Assembly (NCBI GenBank): GCA_021234155.1
Contig: JAJEKV010000549.1
Location: 1 to 64,000, forward strand
Reading direction: 5' to 3'
Source: Isoetes taiwanensis
Taxonomy: Eukaryota > Streptophyta > Lycopodiopsida > Isoetales > Isoetaceae
DNA length: 64,000 nucleotides
The stretch's first letter is position 1. Each line of letters begins with the position of its first letter. The notes under the pieces are model-generated. The model did not search any database. It was given only the letters and a program-made list of their open reading frames with translations, and was not told the origin of the DNA. A program made the position numbers and the translations under genes. Positions 1 to 12,464 of this stretch are shown here, piece after piece.

Positions 1-317
1 ACGAGAATGTACATAAACTATAACTAACTTTGAAATCTATTTACTATTTGTCTCATTTCTACATATAGGCTGAGTTTGTAATATACCATTATTTTGTGGA
101 GTGTAATATTATCATTTAGCGTGTTCTAAATTCTTCAGGGAGCCATTAGATTACTTGTTAGTTTATGGGGAATATTCTATATTTAGGCACTCTAATTTGT
201 TCTTGCAAAGGAATATGAGATTGACAGGCATGTCTTGACTTGCCTCATAGTATATGAACTGCAAACAGCATATACATCTCTATCGTGCATCTCAAGGATG
301 TCGAGGATTGAATCTAT
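1..317. other. AT-rich stretch without a recognisable gene
   Basis: No reading frame with a recognisable motif and no clear repeat boundary. It precedes the MITE-like arm and the LINE duplication. Confidence 0.5.
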
Positions 318-385
318 TGACTTAACACAAAACTTCTTTTCTGGCCGGGTTGCGGCCTTGGCAGTAAATTCTTGTAATAATAATA
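318..385. repeat. Lone arm resembling the foldback element at 19.8 kb
   Basis: The segment carries a GCGGCCTTGGC core followed by AAATTCTTGTAATAATAA. This is the same order as the left arm of the foldback element at 19,794-20,070, which has GGCGGCCTTGGCCGCC and then AAATTTCTTGTATTATTA. Only one arm is visible here, so this is a decayed or truncated copy. The resemblance is by eye over about 50 bp. Confidence 0.4.
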
Positions 386-387
386 AC

Positions 388-1782
388 AACTAAAACTATT
401 ATGCATGAAGTGGATTACAGATTGGTACAATTGGTGAAATTGCTTTGGGTTGCTTTAAAGCGACATATTTGAATTTGCTTGGAGTTAGCCGGGATCTAAT
501 CTTGAATCCTTTGCCATGAATGCACAAACTTTTATTGGTAGATTATCTCCTTGCTCCGGTGGTAGGACGACATGACGGTCGGTGAGCTCAATTGGCACCT
601 GAGCAGGGGCGGGGCCACTATCCGCATGTTGCTGGTTGGGGCCTCAGTGGTGCAATCTGGTGGCGAAACCACATCCAGAAGGGGTTGAGATCACAGCGAC
701 TGAAAGCAGCGAGATAACTGGAGTGCATGTTGGAGCGTGAAGCTGGGGATTGATACCCGCTGCCGCGTTACATGATGGAATTTGGGAGTGGCACATAAGC
801 GCCTCCGTGGCGGCCCAGTGCATGCTGCGGCTGAGGATGGCGAATGAACGCTGCGCGGTTCCCTCGGAATCTGGTTTGATCACGGTGCCTGAGCTCTAAG
901 GGCCATTGCGCCCTGCGTCTGGTCACGAGGCTGGCGGCTGAAGCCGGTCGAGGACTATAGGCATTCTTGAAATCGAACCTCTGCGTGCAGTAGACCGCAT
1001 ATTGTGCCGTGTTTCGTTGTGTTGACCGTAGAGGCGGGCGTGGGGTGTATTTATCTGAGGCGTGATCCGCTTCCCCGGCTGATATTACACTTGAGCCGGT
1101 GGATGCATTGCTTGGAGGGTTCCTTTGATTCCCAGGGGCCAGTGGTTCCAGAACAGGCCAATCACTGCGGCTCAGGAGGAAGACATCCAGCGGGGCCTTG
1201 GAGCACACAGCTAATGGCAAAGCGAAGGACTTCAGGACTTTAAGTAGAGTTATTCCCAAATGCAATTGACAAAACTTGCTAGGGTCTCGGCAGTGATCAT
1301 TAATGGGGCCATAAGGGAGGCCTCAGGAGTGGATGGTTAGCGAGTCACCCCAATTCACTAAAACCAGGTAAGCAGGATGGTCGGCAAACCTCCATGATTA
1401 GCATTTCGGGCCCATTATAAAGCTTTTGGCGGTGTGGTGGAAGGGATTGCTTCGATTTGAGGAAGATCGTCACGATTGGCGGTGAGGGTTTAGCCTGCTT
1501 CTGTCGACCATATATTCACTCTGAGAATCCTTACTGGGCTACTGCTTGATACTGTGGCGTGACTGTCATTGTTTCATTGATTTACAGAGGGCGGCATATG
1601 ATAGGGTCCCTCGGAACATTGTATTGCTTGGGCATGCATGCCCCAGGACACCACAAAATGTCATCCCAGGGCTCTATGATGGGATATATATGGTGCATTG
1701 CACCCGCATGGATCCAGTTACTATAGCACCATAGGGGTTTAAAGGGGATGTCGTTATCTCCAACGCTCTTTGGTCTCAATAA
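388..1782 (+). mobile_element. Degenerate LINE fragment, tandem copy 1 (reverse transcriptase 5' part)
   Basis: A relic of a non-LTR retrotransposon. Near 1,570-1,620 the frame reads CFIDLQRAAYDRVPR, which matches the (F/V)D-x-x-K-A-(F/Y)-D-x-V-(P/N)-R block of LINE reverse transcriptases, catalytic Asp block included. Around 1,735-1,770 a broken form of the G-V-K-x-G-C-P-L-S-P-T-L-F-G block follows, after which the copy stops. The stretch 388-1,782 is repeated, diverged, from 1,783 on; both copies open with a TAACTAAAACTATT-type sequence. Open frames on both strands are short and interrupted. It cannot make a functional enzyme. Confidence 0.6.
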
Positions 1783-4660
1783 CTAAAACTATTGTACTTG
1801 AAGTGGATTACATGAATTACCAAATTGGTGGTGGCACTGAGAGTTGCTTCAGCATTATTTAAGATTTGCTTGAGTTGGCCAGGATCTAATCTTGAATCCT
1901 TTGAATCTGAAACTTTTTGTCAAGGGTTGGCAGGCCGAGTTCTAGTTAAGAACTCTCCTTATATACTTGCTACAGGCTTATGAAAACTCTACACATGAAA
2001 TATAATTGTGTTCCAAAGGCAAGCCTTCTAAAGTTTGTTTTGCCTCTTGACATTGAGGCATGGTATGTGGTCGGATGGCCGCAATCGGGGGGTTTTACTT
2101 GCAAGAAGCGATAGACGCATGATGGTGGGCTAGCATGGTAGACTATCTCCTTGCCGCCGATTGGTGAGACTTGACATGATCGGCGAGCTCTCAATTGGCA
2201 CACAAGCAGAGATGAGGCTTTGTCGCGGACCCGCTATCACTTTTATGTTACTTTGGGTTGGGAGCACTGCGTTATCGCAATCGAGGCCGAAACCATCCTG
2301 GGGGGTTGAGATACACCCGCGACTCTACAAAAGCTGGCGAGAATATGATGCGTATTGGGCGTGAGCGGGATTGATGCCCTTTTGCACGCGTTACATGATA
2401 GGTGGGAGTGGCTTATAGCGCGCCGCACTCCACGGCGACTGGTACTGCATACTTCTGCGGCGAGGATCACTTTCAGCAGATGATGGACCTGTGCGATTCC
2501 TCGGGGCTCCACAGTTTAGCGTTGAGTGCAAAGGCTCAAGGGCCAAAGCTACGCCTACGTCTCGGATCCCACCGAGTGCGGTAGCAGAACCGACATTCCA
2601 GGACTATAGAGTATTCTTGAAATCCAAAACTAGTCATTACATTACGGTACATAATGACGCATGTTTGATTTGTTGATGGCCGTAGAAAGCCGGCGTGGGA
2701 TATTTATACAAGAGCGTCACGGCAATATTACCGCGAACCGATGCGGATGCATCGCTTGGAGGTTATGCCGTCCCCGGGAGGGCGGTGCGGGTTCGAGATG
2801 GTAGGAAATCTTTGCGACTCATGGAGAAGACATCCATGAGGGCCTTACACGGCTAATGGCAAGCGAAGGAGACTTACGAGGACTTTAAGCAAAGTTAGTA
2901 AATGGGGTGACGACTTTGCTAGGAGCCTCGCGCAGGCGGTGTGGGGATGATTAAAACTCTGCCAGTCATGGTAGGCCCGTACTCGCAAAACTTAGCGGTG
3001 TGGTGGAAGAAGTTAACTCGAGTGGGGTGAGGGGCGGAGTCACGTCTGATTTAATGGCGGGGTTTCGCCTACCCACTCCTGATAAACCATATATTCACTC
3101 TCCCGAGAATCCTTATGCTTTGACTGCACCCTGATGCGCGGTAGCTTGACTGTCTTACTTGTTTTCGTAGATTTCAAAATGACATAGTAATCGGTCCTCG
3201 GGACACTGTTATGGCATTACGAGGGTCTTGCATGCCCCACTGAGGACTTCAAAATGTCATCTACTAGACTCTATGATGGGATATATATTGCTGCATCGGA
3301 TCGTGAGTTACTTGCTAGCACCATAGGGGTTAAGCGGGGATGTCGGGTATCTCCAAGCTCTTTGGTCTCTACATTGACAAATTCTGGAACTGGATACAAA
3401 ACATGGGGGCGGGCAGCCACATGACTACAGAGGCATCTGATTATAAGGCAATTCTTTATGCAGTGACGATGTAGACTTGCTATCCCACTCTGACCCGGAG
3501 TATCTCGTGACATTTTGGGCGCTCTTAGCGGGATTACCTTGACACTAGCAAGGAATAGCGGTGAACACGAAAACTAAGCTCCTGGCGGTCCTCTCCTGTG
3601 ACATGATATCCGGATCTCTATTACGAGGAGGACATAGAATGCCGATCATGCGCGGGACACTGATGTCGGGAATGACTTTTGCGCTAACGTATTATCGTGG
3701 ATAGTAGCCAGCGGAAGGCCGAATTGATAGCCGGGATGGAAGCCATGTAACATAGAATAGCTGCTACGAGAATAGACCTATGTGGGCACGTGAAACTGTT
3801 GAGCACTCGTTGAACCAGTGTTATTGTTGTATGGGGTAAAGGTTTGGCAGGGTCCAATGATTGCAGCAAAAACACGGGATAAGCTAGAGAGGGTCCCAAA
3901 AAGGCCTTCTTAACATCTGACCCTGGTATCAAGGACATGGTGCCTTATCAGATTTTGCCTGGGGAGGCGGGTTCGGCCTGGAACATTAAAAGCTATGCGG
4001 AGACATCTTGCATATTTCCCACAGGTCACCCGGCATGGATGCATAGCGTCGTCTTCAGGGGCTTTGTTGTGGCACAAGAGCCACCTTGTTGCAGAAGAGG
4101 GTATGGCGGGAGCCTTTATCGAGGGGTGGATTACATAGCGTGGTCTATAGACTACAGAAGTTGTGGCTTATGCACGATGCCCGAGACGGTACACTGAATG
4201 GCGCTTTACCACCACTCATGGGATGTAGGCCACTTTCATTGCAAAGCCCTAAGCGAACGCGCCTGCACACAGTTAATCAACCTTTGGAACATGGCCCACA
4301 CCGATGGTAGCGCGCCATTCTAGCAGAAAGCACGTGCGGGCCAGGGTCCATCATCGAGAATTAAACGGATACGTTTTGGACTACGGATGGAGGCCGAGGA
4401 AGATCCCACAGGCATGAGAGGAGAATATGCGGTGCGCCACATGCAGGAGGCGGTGGGGATGAGCATCGGCCTCTGCCAGAGTGTGTCAAGGCATATCATA
4501 TCAAGGCAACACATCGATCTTAGATCTTTCTGCGGCATGGCTACATCAATTCTTGCATCGCCAATTTACACGTCTCGCATCCTACATTTTGCAAGTCTCA
4601 CCGTGAAGAATCCCTTACGGGACAAAGGGATCGAGCCTACTACCAGGGGTTTTCCTCCCA
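1783..4660 (+). mobile_element. Degenerate LINE fragment, tandem copy 2, reaching the YADD active site
   Basis: Second, longer copy of the preceding block. At 3,325-3,375 it reads GVKRGC and then SPSSLFGLYIDKFW across frame breaks, the conserved reverse-transcriptase block 4. At about 3,448-3,480 the bases encode ILYA, a two-base insertion, then DDVDLLS: the Y-A-D-D catalytic box with a frameshift. Downstream to about 4,660 are short frames in the position where the LINE thumb and C-terminal region would lie, but I cannot assign motifs there. The element is dead. The 3' boundary is approximate; no poly(A) tail is recognised. Confidence 0.6.
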
Positions 4661-7600
4661 TGTAGGGTTTTCATCGATAGTAGGGACACATTGTATAGAA
4701 GCATTTGTCTTTTTTGGTGTGGTTTTATACGCTTTTATTGTCTTTGCATGTCACAGTCTCATAGGTCAAGTTTGGCCTCCCAAGACGTTAAAATATACTT
4801 CCTTCCTTCCTTCACGCCTTACATGCAGTTGGATTTACCAACCATTTGCTCTCAAGTTGTTACTGTTCGAGATTTTTACTGGACTTTTGCATGGGCGTAT
4901 CACCTTTTAATTTTATATCGCCTTTCCATTCCTCGGACTTTTATATTGTGAAGTTTTGATTTATTGCATGTGCAAATATCTATTGCATTTGTGGAAATCT
5001 TTGAGAGATATTGCATCCTATGATTAAAAGTGTGTTTTGCGGTACGGATCCCAAAACGTTATTGCAATGCGACTATGTGAAGTAAAGGGTTGTACGAACC
5101 ACAAGAGTATCTAGTTTTAATACGCATTTGGTCACGGAACTAAGATGTATGTTGTTGAGTATGTTGGTAAAATAGCATTTAACTCCATGTCCTGCTACAC
5201 CATGTGATTCTAGAGCAGGGCCAGAGCATCGAGTTTTTTTATTGTTGTAGATATAAAAGCTCACAACTTGGAACTTTTATCTTTATATCTGATCACCCGA
5301 CCTTTATTAAAATGCATATTTGTTGCTTGCTTTCTGCAACCAAAAAAAAAGTTTCAATTTGGCTTTTGCACAAAATCTCTCATCTAAGTAAAAGGTGTCT
5401 TATTATTTGTATTGCTTTGGTATGAAGAAGCTAAAGTTCAATCTTCCATTGTCTATATCTTTGAGAATTTTACAATATCGGCTTGATGCTTCGAGAGTTC
5501 TTGTTACACACGATGATTGCTATTCATTCTAATCGATAGTACATTCAATTTTAGTACATGCTTTTTATTGATAACACATGTTGGAAAAAATGGCTTGAGG
5601 CACCAGGTGTTGTAACCATTTTCAAGATGCCTGCAGCAGAGATTCTCCTACGAGGGACCCAATAAAGGGATGAACAATGTAAGATTCATATATTAATACA
5701 TATTTTCTCTTAGCATGAAGCTGAAATTTGAATTACTACAATTAAAATACCAACTCAAATCCATCTCATAGCCTTCTTCCCAACCCACTTGGTTACTGCT
5801 GGTTCATGCTATTTTCTATCACAAAATATGCAAATAGATGGTGTAAGCTTAGATCTTAATCTACTTGATGCACCTCTTTTTTGCCTCAAACTAATCTTGC
5901 TACAAGAACAATATAGAGTTGGGTCACCAAGTCATCTTGGCGCTTATTTAAATGCTGACCATGTGGCATGTGCCAATAGCAGGAATGGAAATGGGGCGTA
6001 GAGCTTCTTGGGAGTTTTCTACAAAGGCTTTGCGAGGAGGCTTTTGGTTCTTCAGAGCCAAATTTCTTGCAGTTCAAGAGCTTCTTCAGGAGTTTTCTCT
6101 GAGCTTCTTGTAGAGCTTTTGGGATCTTCTTGCAAAACTAGATTTCTTGCATATACGGAGCTTCTTTTTTGGGATAGCGGGAGGAAAGCTGTATTGTAAA
6201 CAAGCACATTTTATGTCCCCTTGGAAGAAGAGGCTCATTTGAGCTAAAGCTTGGGATTTGGGTGCCGAGATTCTGTTCTTACGGGGATCTTATTGCAAAA
6301 ATTACCGACTTCAAGACTCGATTCCTTAACTTCTATATTGTAGGGGAAGGCAAGCGGGGGCTTTTCTTCCAGTACCAATTACCGGGAAGGGGATCCCTGT
6401 TTCCCTTCCCTATACATCGCCCATTTTTATGTCCCCTCCATTAATGGGCATGGCTACACCATCGTTGACATCCTATTCTTGAAAGAAAACTCCTATAGAC
6501 CATCGCATGGAAAGCGAAAATGAAAATAAAATGACAAGGCAAATGTTGAACACAAAATTGTTCTTTGGGTTATGCAATGTAATGAAGTTTTTTAAATGAT
6601 GTTCTTGCATTTTAGGTATCGGTAGTTCTTTTTATGTCGATACGTCGTTTGCTACTAAGTAAAACGTGTTGTTTGAGATGTATAAGGTATGTGGATCTTC
6701 TCATTTTTGTCATTTTCAAAATACATGGATGTCTCTTGACCGACCCATCTGAAGAGCGATTTCTTTGAAGATCCTAATAGAGTCACGAGTAGCATGTCGA
6801 GAAGAAAGAATGGATTAAGCGGTGCCGCCCAAAATGAAAAAAAAGGGGCTAAGATGATGCCACGTGTCATACGATTTAAGCCGTTGATCGGGACGAAGAG
6901 ACAGACATCAAGACTTATTTATACAAGAGACATTATTTTGTTGATCATTTGATTGCATTTGGTTAGATATCAACATACAAGGTAAGTTTATAAACATTTC
7001 AAATAGACCAATAATAGACCAACATATATGTATATCACATGAAAAAACAATCACGACAAATAAAATGATTTGTTCTCATTTAGTATACTAATAAAACGAG
7101 GTATCATTTAGTGTTGTTGAAGAAAGCAACTTCCGACATGATGTGCCACTTTTATTAACATTAGATTTTAAATGACATATATTGGCAATATCAATTTCCT
7201 TTATAAGATAGATAGATGGATTTATAAGGTTTATATAGTGAACAAAAAGGTCTCCCCACATCATCTGATTGAATTGGTATTGCCAAGTGTAATATGGTCT
7301 ATATCAAGATGTAGAAAGTCATTGTAACTATAGTATGCAAGCAAGAGCAGGTCATGGGCCCTTCCTCGAGACAAAAGTCGACTGCTCTTTATGGCATAAC
7401 AAAAGCATGACGTTTTGGAGCCATTGATCAATTCAATAGAACTAGTGAAGTGTGGTGGAAGCTCGAGGAAATTGGTAAGGAACATGGAGGAAATTGGGCA
7501 GGGGAGACCCAAGTGTTGCACGTCTCTGAAGTTGGCCGAGCCAGATGGATTAGGAGGATAGGCAGATGGATATGATTCCTCATCTGTTCCTCAGGGGCCA

Positions 7601-8090
7601 TGACATACCCTCACTTTATATTATTCTTCCCCACCAGGGGACTAGATACAAGAACGTATCTCACATGTCTGCGACTAGATGCTGTTTGAATGCTATACGA
7701 AGATAGACCCACCCATACACGCCACCGCAAGAGTCAGTCCATTAACGATTATTGCCTTAAAACTTGTAGAATTCAGTCAAGAAATTCATCACCTTAACTA
7801 CAGACTGGAGATGGGCATTGTGATGACCATCAGTGTCCGACAGTTGGCACACAACTCCCTTTCATCTAGTGGGTAGAATGGTCCTCCATAAGCGTACCCA
7901 TATATATATGTTCCATGTTGCCTACCCCCCACACACACGCACACGCACGCGCGCACGCGCACACCTATAGACATGTAGTTTAGGTACAAGTATTCCCTTA
8001 TACATGTATGGTATCTAAATCGATTGCTAGATAGAAATGACAAAGTCAAGCTTCCGGACATAGCTGTTTTATGTAGAAGGGTTAATTAAA
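4661..8090. other. Long intergenic stretch, no gene recognised
   Basis: AT-rich sequence with only short chance frames. An 86-residue minus-strand frame at 7,261-7,521 and a few plus-strand frames of 60-87 residues have no motif I can name. No splice-consistent coding series, RNA gene or complete element is seen, apart from the dinucleotide tract noted separately. Confidence 0.45.
7930..7964. repeat. Alternating CA/CG dinucleotide tract
   Basis: A run of alternating purine-pyrimidine steps (ACACAC then GCGCAC blocks) about 35 bp long. Such tracts are known to favour left-handed Z-DNA. No gene role is evident. It lies about 0.5 kb upstream of the NAC relic. Confidence 0.7.
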
Positions 8091-8419
8091 AAACGGAGCA
8101 CGTTCGGAGAAGAGGAGATTCTAGCGCCCGTCAAGGCCGTCGCGTTGAAGGGCATAAAGCAAACCCTCTGACGGGCATGGTGCGAGAAATGGGGAGCTCC
8201 GGCATAGAGCAAAAGAGGAAGAGTTGTGCGCCGACTGGGGCGCCTCTGCAGCGCCGTTATGTGATCAAGCTGGGGCTTTGCCCTCAAGAACAGCAGCCCA
8301 ATTCGTTTTAATCTGGAAGAATCTAAGCTCGTAAAGGGTTTCCCGTTTGATCTCTTTTGTCGACCAAAAGGCTTTAAGCTGCATCTCATTGTTGTTGAAT
8401 TACTGGAGCTAGCTGCTCA
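8091..8419. other. GC-richer leader region in front of the NAC relic
   Basis: The stretch is richer in G and C than its surroundings and sits directly upstream of the first NAC exon, where a 5' UTR or promoter would lie. On the plus strand a small frame begins with an ATG near 8,178 (MVREMGSSG) and closes before the NAC start, so it could be an upstream ORF. No promoter motif can be supported. Confidence 0.25.
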
Positions 8420-11406
8420 TGGGGCTTCAACACATTCTTAGCCTGAGTTTTTAGATTCCGGCCTACTGACCGGGGGCTGGTGGCCCGTATTTAACAGAAA
8501 GGTCCTTGGCCGTAATATTGAGGAAGGGATTATCGCTGAAATTGACCTGTACAAAGTGCGAACCATGGGACCTTCCGGGTGCTCTTTCTAACCTAAGTTT
8601 CCTTTGCTTGCACGTTTCCCACTTGGCTTGTGCTTTTTGGTTCATTCTTTTAGGATTTCTTAGGATTATCTCATTAATGGTGTTAGAGGGTTATTTGGGA
8701 CGATGTTCCAAAAGGTCTAAGATCGATATGGGTGTTTGGAAGGTCTTGGAAAGTTTGTCTGTACATAAGAGTTGAAATGGTTTTGATTCGAACTTTGCCT
8801 TGTGTTGTTTCAGATAAGTCTTATTTTGGCAGTAGGGACGATGAGTGGTATTTCTTTAGTGCAGAGATCGTAAGTATCCAAATGGAGTCCTGCGAACTAA
8901 TGTCGAGACTCACGGAAGCTGGTTACTGGAAAGCAACTGGTAAAGATAGGACTATCCATACAGGATCAAAAACTGCAGTAGGGATGAAAACGTTGGTATT
9001 TTACATGGGACAAGCTCCTCATGGCAGCGAACAGATTGGATAATGCAGTACAGGCTTGGCGGGGATGGAGAAATTAAGCCAGTTTGTGGCTCCATAGGTA
9101 GGAGCTGGAATCTTTTTCTTTCATTTCTATGTGTCTTGATTCTGAGTTAGCAAATGCATGCAGGATACATTTGTTTTATGCGTGTCTTTAAGAAAGGTCG
9201 CTAAGAATGAAGATGAAGGACCTTTGGTGGAAGATGAATCTGCACAAGGGCAAAGAGAGCAGTGCTGGGCTTACTCAAGATTCACCTAAACTTACAGTAG
9301 GCATTGTTACTCGGGTCTCCACAGCTGGTGGAAGGTTGAGACAACACCCCTTCTAATGCCAAAGGAAGGCTGCCTTGTTGTGTGCAAAATTCTCAAAGTT
9401 CACCTACTATTGAGGGATAAAGAAGAGAGTTCAGGGGATTCTCTTGATGCTTTTCTGTCTATGTTATTAGATGATGTGCCAAAGCCATCACAGGAACAGG
9501 TAGCTATTGGCTTGTACAGTTGAAATTTTTGTTTACTCTCTTTTTAATTATTTTCCTCAAATGACTTGTGCTAATTAGATGCAATATATCTGCAGCATAT
9601 ACCAATGGCAGATGCCCCAGTACAAGAGAATGAAAATTGGTCTGGTGAGACATCTGCAGAATTTATGGATGCCGTGCTTTTCGGCCTTTGGAAATGAGGA
9701 TGATGCAGTTGCACAACAAGGCAAACTAAATTTTGAGGATGACTTGAATATCATAGATCTATTAGAAAACTTTTTTGAGCTCAATGACTTGCAAAATCTA
9801 GATGGTAATCACGAGAAATGGAGAGAACTATACAGACTTTCCAACCGAGCGGAAGATATCAATACCAAAATTCAGGCATGCAGTTATTTTCATCTGATAT
9901 ATATGGTGGAGAATCAACTCACAATCAGACAGATCAAACGCAGGTGAATTTTTGAATTTTTACCCAACCTTTTGTTGTAAATGTAGAAACAGTAGAAATG
10001 CATACTCTAGACCTGGTAGAGATACATTTTGGAGGATCTGACATTTGGCTGGAAAATGTGCATTATATCATATGCCACATTTGGATCAGCTGGATGCAGC
10101 TTACAGGTGGGTTTGAAGGAAGTGCCACCTCTTCTCACTCTCCATGAAGAGGTATTCTGGAATGGTCAAATGCAAGTTTCTTCCATATTATTTTTTCCTG
10201 TCATTTTGTTGAATTACTATGCGCAGGAATGGCATTAGAAAGCCTTGCATAGTTGGCCTGAAAGATTTTTGGGAGCTATCGATGAATAAAGTTAAAGGCA
10301 GTGCTGCTTTTATGGAAATTGTAGACATGGGAAATCCTTGCATGCTGGTTTTTGACAGGGTTGAAAAGTAGTGATTAAAAGTGAATCTAATAAGCCTAAT
10401 AAATCAAAATTGATAAAGCTAATCATTGACTATTGTGTAACCTCCATTTTGAACGGAACATTAAATCTAGAACTTTATGTACCATTATTATGCTTTTAGA
10501 ATGATTGTCTTATTGTCCTTTTCTTTGTTTTATGCAGAATAAAATGTATACTGCACCACAACTGCCTCATGGTGGGAGAAGGGATAAGAATCTCATAAGT
10601 ATGATAGACCCAAAATTCCCGTCAGGGAGGATATAACAGATTCTTCAGTGATTAGTACCCCAGGAAGTTGTACTTTGGATGATTATAGCAGTATGGTTAG
10701 CACAGATGCACGTATTGTGCCACCTGCAGATGCTTGGGAAGTAGACTTCTCAGACCCATTGCTGTATTTTAGCGACATGGAAGCTTCTGCAACTAGTTTA
10801 TATGCTGAAGGTCCATCAGTATTGAATGACAGGAATGAAGAGACTTATTTTTGAACCGTTGGGTGAAGCACTTCCCTCGAAGAACCAAAACCTAGTATGG
10901 TTGACACATCACAAGCTTCTGTATCCACCTCTGTATCAACCCATTGCAGTCATCACATCAAAACCAATTCACGACAGAAACCCCTTGGGAAGTTCCTGAG
11001 TCTATTGGGATCAGTGCAGGTATTGCCAGCTTCTGCGGCTGAGTTCCCTGCTGATTTTTCAAAATCGAATTCTTTGGTTAAAGGAGTCACAGTTTCAAGC
11101 AGTGGTTCAAAAGGCCAAACAATACAGGTGGCATCTATGAATGTCTGTGTTTGCAGCAGTAACTGTGACATGTACAGAAAAACCAAGGAATTGTCAGGTC
11201 AGATAACAGACTGTCGAAGGAGCAGAAAATGCTATGTACCACCTGTGGAATGAAAGAACGTAGTCGATCAGAAAAAGTAAAAGCAGAATGGTGCAAGAGT
11301 GAAGCAGACTGGTGTAAGGGTGATGAATGGGGTGTCATATTTCATTTTCTTACTTGGTTTCAGTGTCTGCCTTGTTTTGGATACTCTTCTTCCATGGCAT
11401 CTCTAA
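8420..11406 (+). pseudogene. Membrane-tethered NAC transcription factor (NTL type), frame-broken
   Basis: NAC proteins are plant-specific DNA-binding regulators; the NTL subgroup is held in a membrane by a C-terminal helix and released by proteolysis. Exon 1 (about 8,420-8,578) reads FRFRPTD, RKVLGRNIEEGIIAEIDLYK and CEPWDLP, split by small frame shifts. It ends at a GT donor (8,579) whose phase joins exactly to exon 2 (from 8,814), giving DLP-D-KSYFGSRDDEWYFF. Exon 2 continues with DRKYPNG, EAGYWKATGKDRTIHTGS and RTDWIMQYRL, up to a donor at 9,098. Exon 3 (from 9,164) holds DTFVLC and RVFKK. Acidic middle parts lie at 9,579-9,947 (ENFFELNDL) and 10,648-10,854. The segment at 10,897-11,253 has a LLGSVQVLPASAAEFPADF block like NTL proteins. 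A last frame (11,332-11,406) codes a hydrophobic helix, FIFLLGFSVCLVLDTLLPWHL in part, then stop. At least five 1-base shifts break the frame, several in homopolymers. Confidence 0.75.
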
Positions 11407-11429
11407 GCTTAGTAGCTACATCTGTGGTG

Positions 11430-12356
11430 TTCTATCATAAACTCGACATGCTTTCACATAAAATACCCTTGCTTTGTGATTGGCTTCTACCAAGATATGA
11501 CAGCCCCTGATAATAGAATAACCATTAAGTGCAAATCAGTGCACAGACAGCATTTGATGTCTAAATTTTGTATATTATGCAAGACCAGGAGGTCGATGCC
11601 CAGCGCGGCTCCACTGTGGATAGTTCATTATTTTATTGCCTAAAAGACTTGCTTAACCTTGCTCTGCTGGAAACTGAAAGCAATACATTCTGGTAGATTG
11701 TATGTTTAAATGAACATAATTTATTTACAATCTCGAGATGGGCAACGACTTTCTTATGGTTTCTATTATATTAACCTTGTGTATGTGGCTATGTGCAAGC
11801 TGCAAGCTAGGAGGCTTAGGTTTTGCGTTTTTATTTCCAGTTTTCCAGTGGATGTCTTGTAATGCGTGGCAAACAGCTATGGAGTGCCATAGAGTTGAAA
11901 GCAGCGTATCAGGTAAGCTATTGAGTCATAAACCATTGTAATAGTAATAACGAGCTGGGTCGAATTATTGTAAATTGACGCATGTTTTAAAAGGTGTAAT
12001 TTTTTCGACCGGTGCTCCTATGCCTAATGATAGCATGGCCGCCCAAAGCGTTGCCATAGTACCTGGTCATAGCAAAACCATCACCATAGTCGCGATCTCA
12101 AGTTTGATAGCCTTTGCAATTCATCGCCATAGCCACGATGAACAAAAGCATTTGCATACTCGAGGGAAAAAAATTTGACTCGCAAGGAAAAAATACGAAA
12201 TAGCCATATTTTTACTCTAGCAAATACATATTCTAAGATCTTATATGTCTAAATACTTATTTGTACGTATGGAACCTATCCTTGCTTTTGAGGTAGTATT
12301 TGGAAACTAAGATGGAACTAAGATGCATGTACCAACGGTAGACATATCAGATGCGA
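11430..12356. other. Spacer without recognised gene
   Basis: Follows the NAC relic and probably includes its former 3' region. Frames here are short and lack motifs. Confidence 0.4.
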
Positions 12357-12360
12357 TAAT

Positions 12361-12464
12361 ACTTCACCTCATCTTCATCTATCAAACTTGTTGTTTTTCC
12401 ACAAAACATAGTACTTCACCTCATCTTCATCTATCAAACTTCTTGTTTTTCTACAAAACATAGA
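12361..12464. repeat. Two-copy tandem repeat, 52-bp period
   Basis: The block beginning ACTTCACCTCATCTTCATCT is repeated once head to tail with only a few differences (TTGTTG against TTCTTG, TCCAC against TCTAC). No coding role is apparent. Confidence 0.7.

Noticed and set aside
768-1265. 165-residue minus-strand frame over the LINE relic
   Set aside because: Antisense to the LINE copy, Arg/Pro/Ser-rich without a domain. The plus-strand reverse-transcriptase motifs explain the region.
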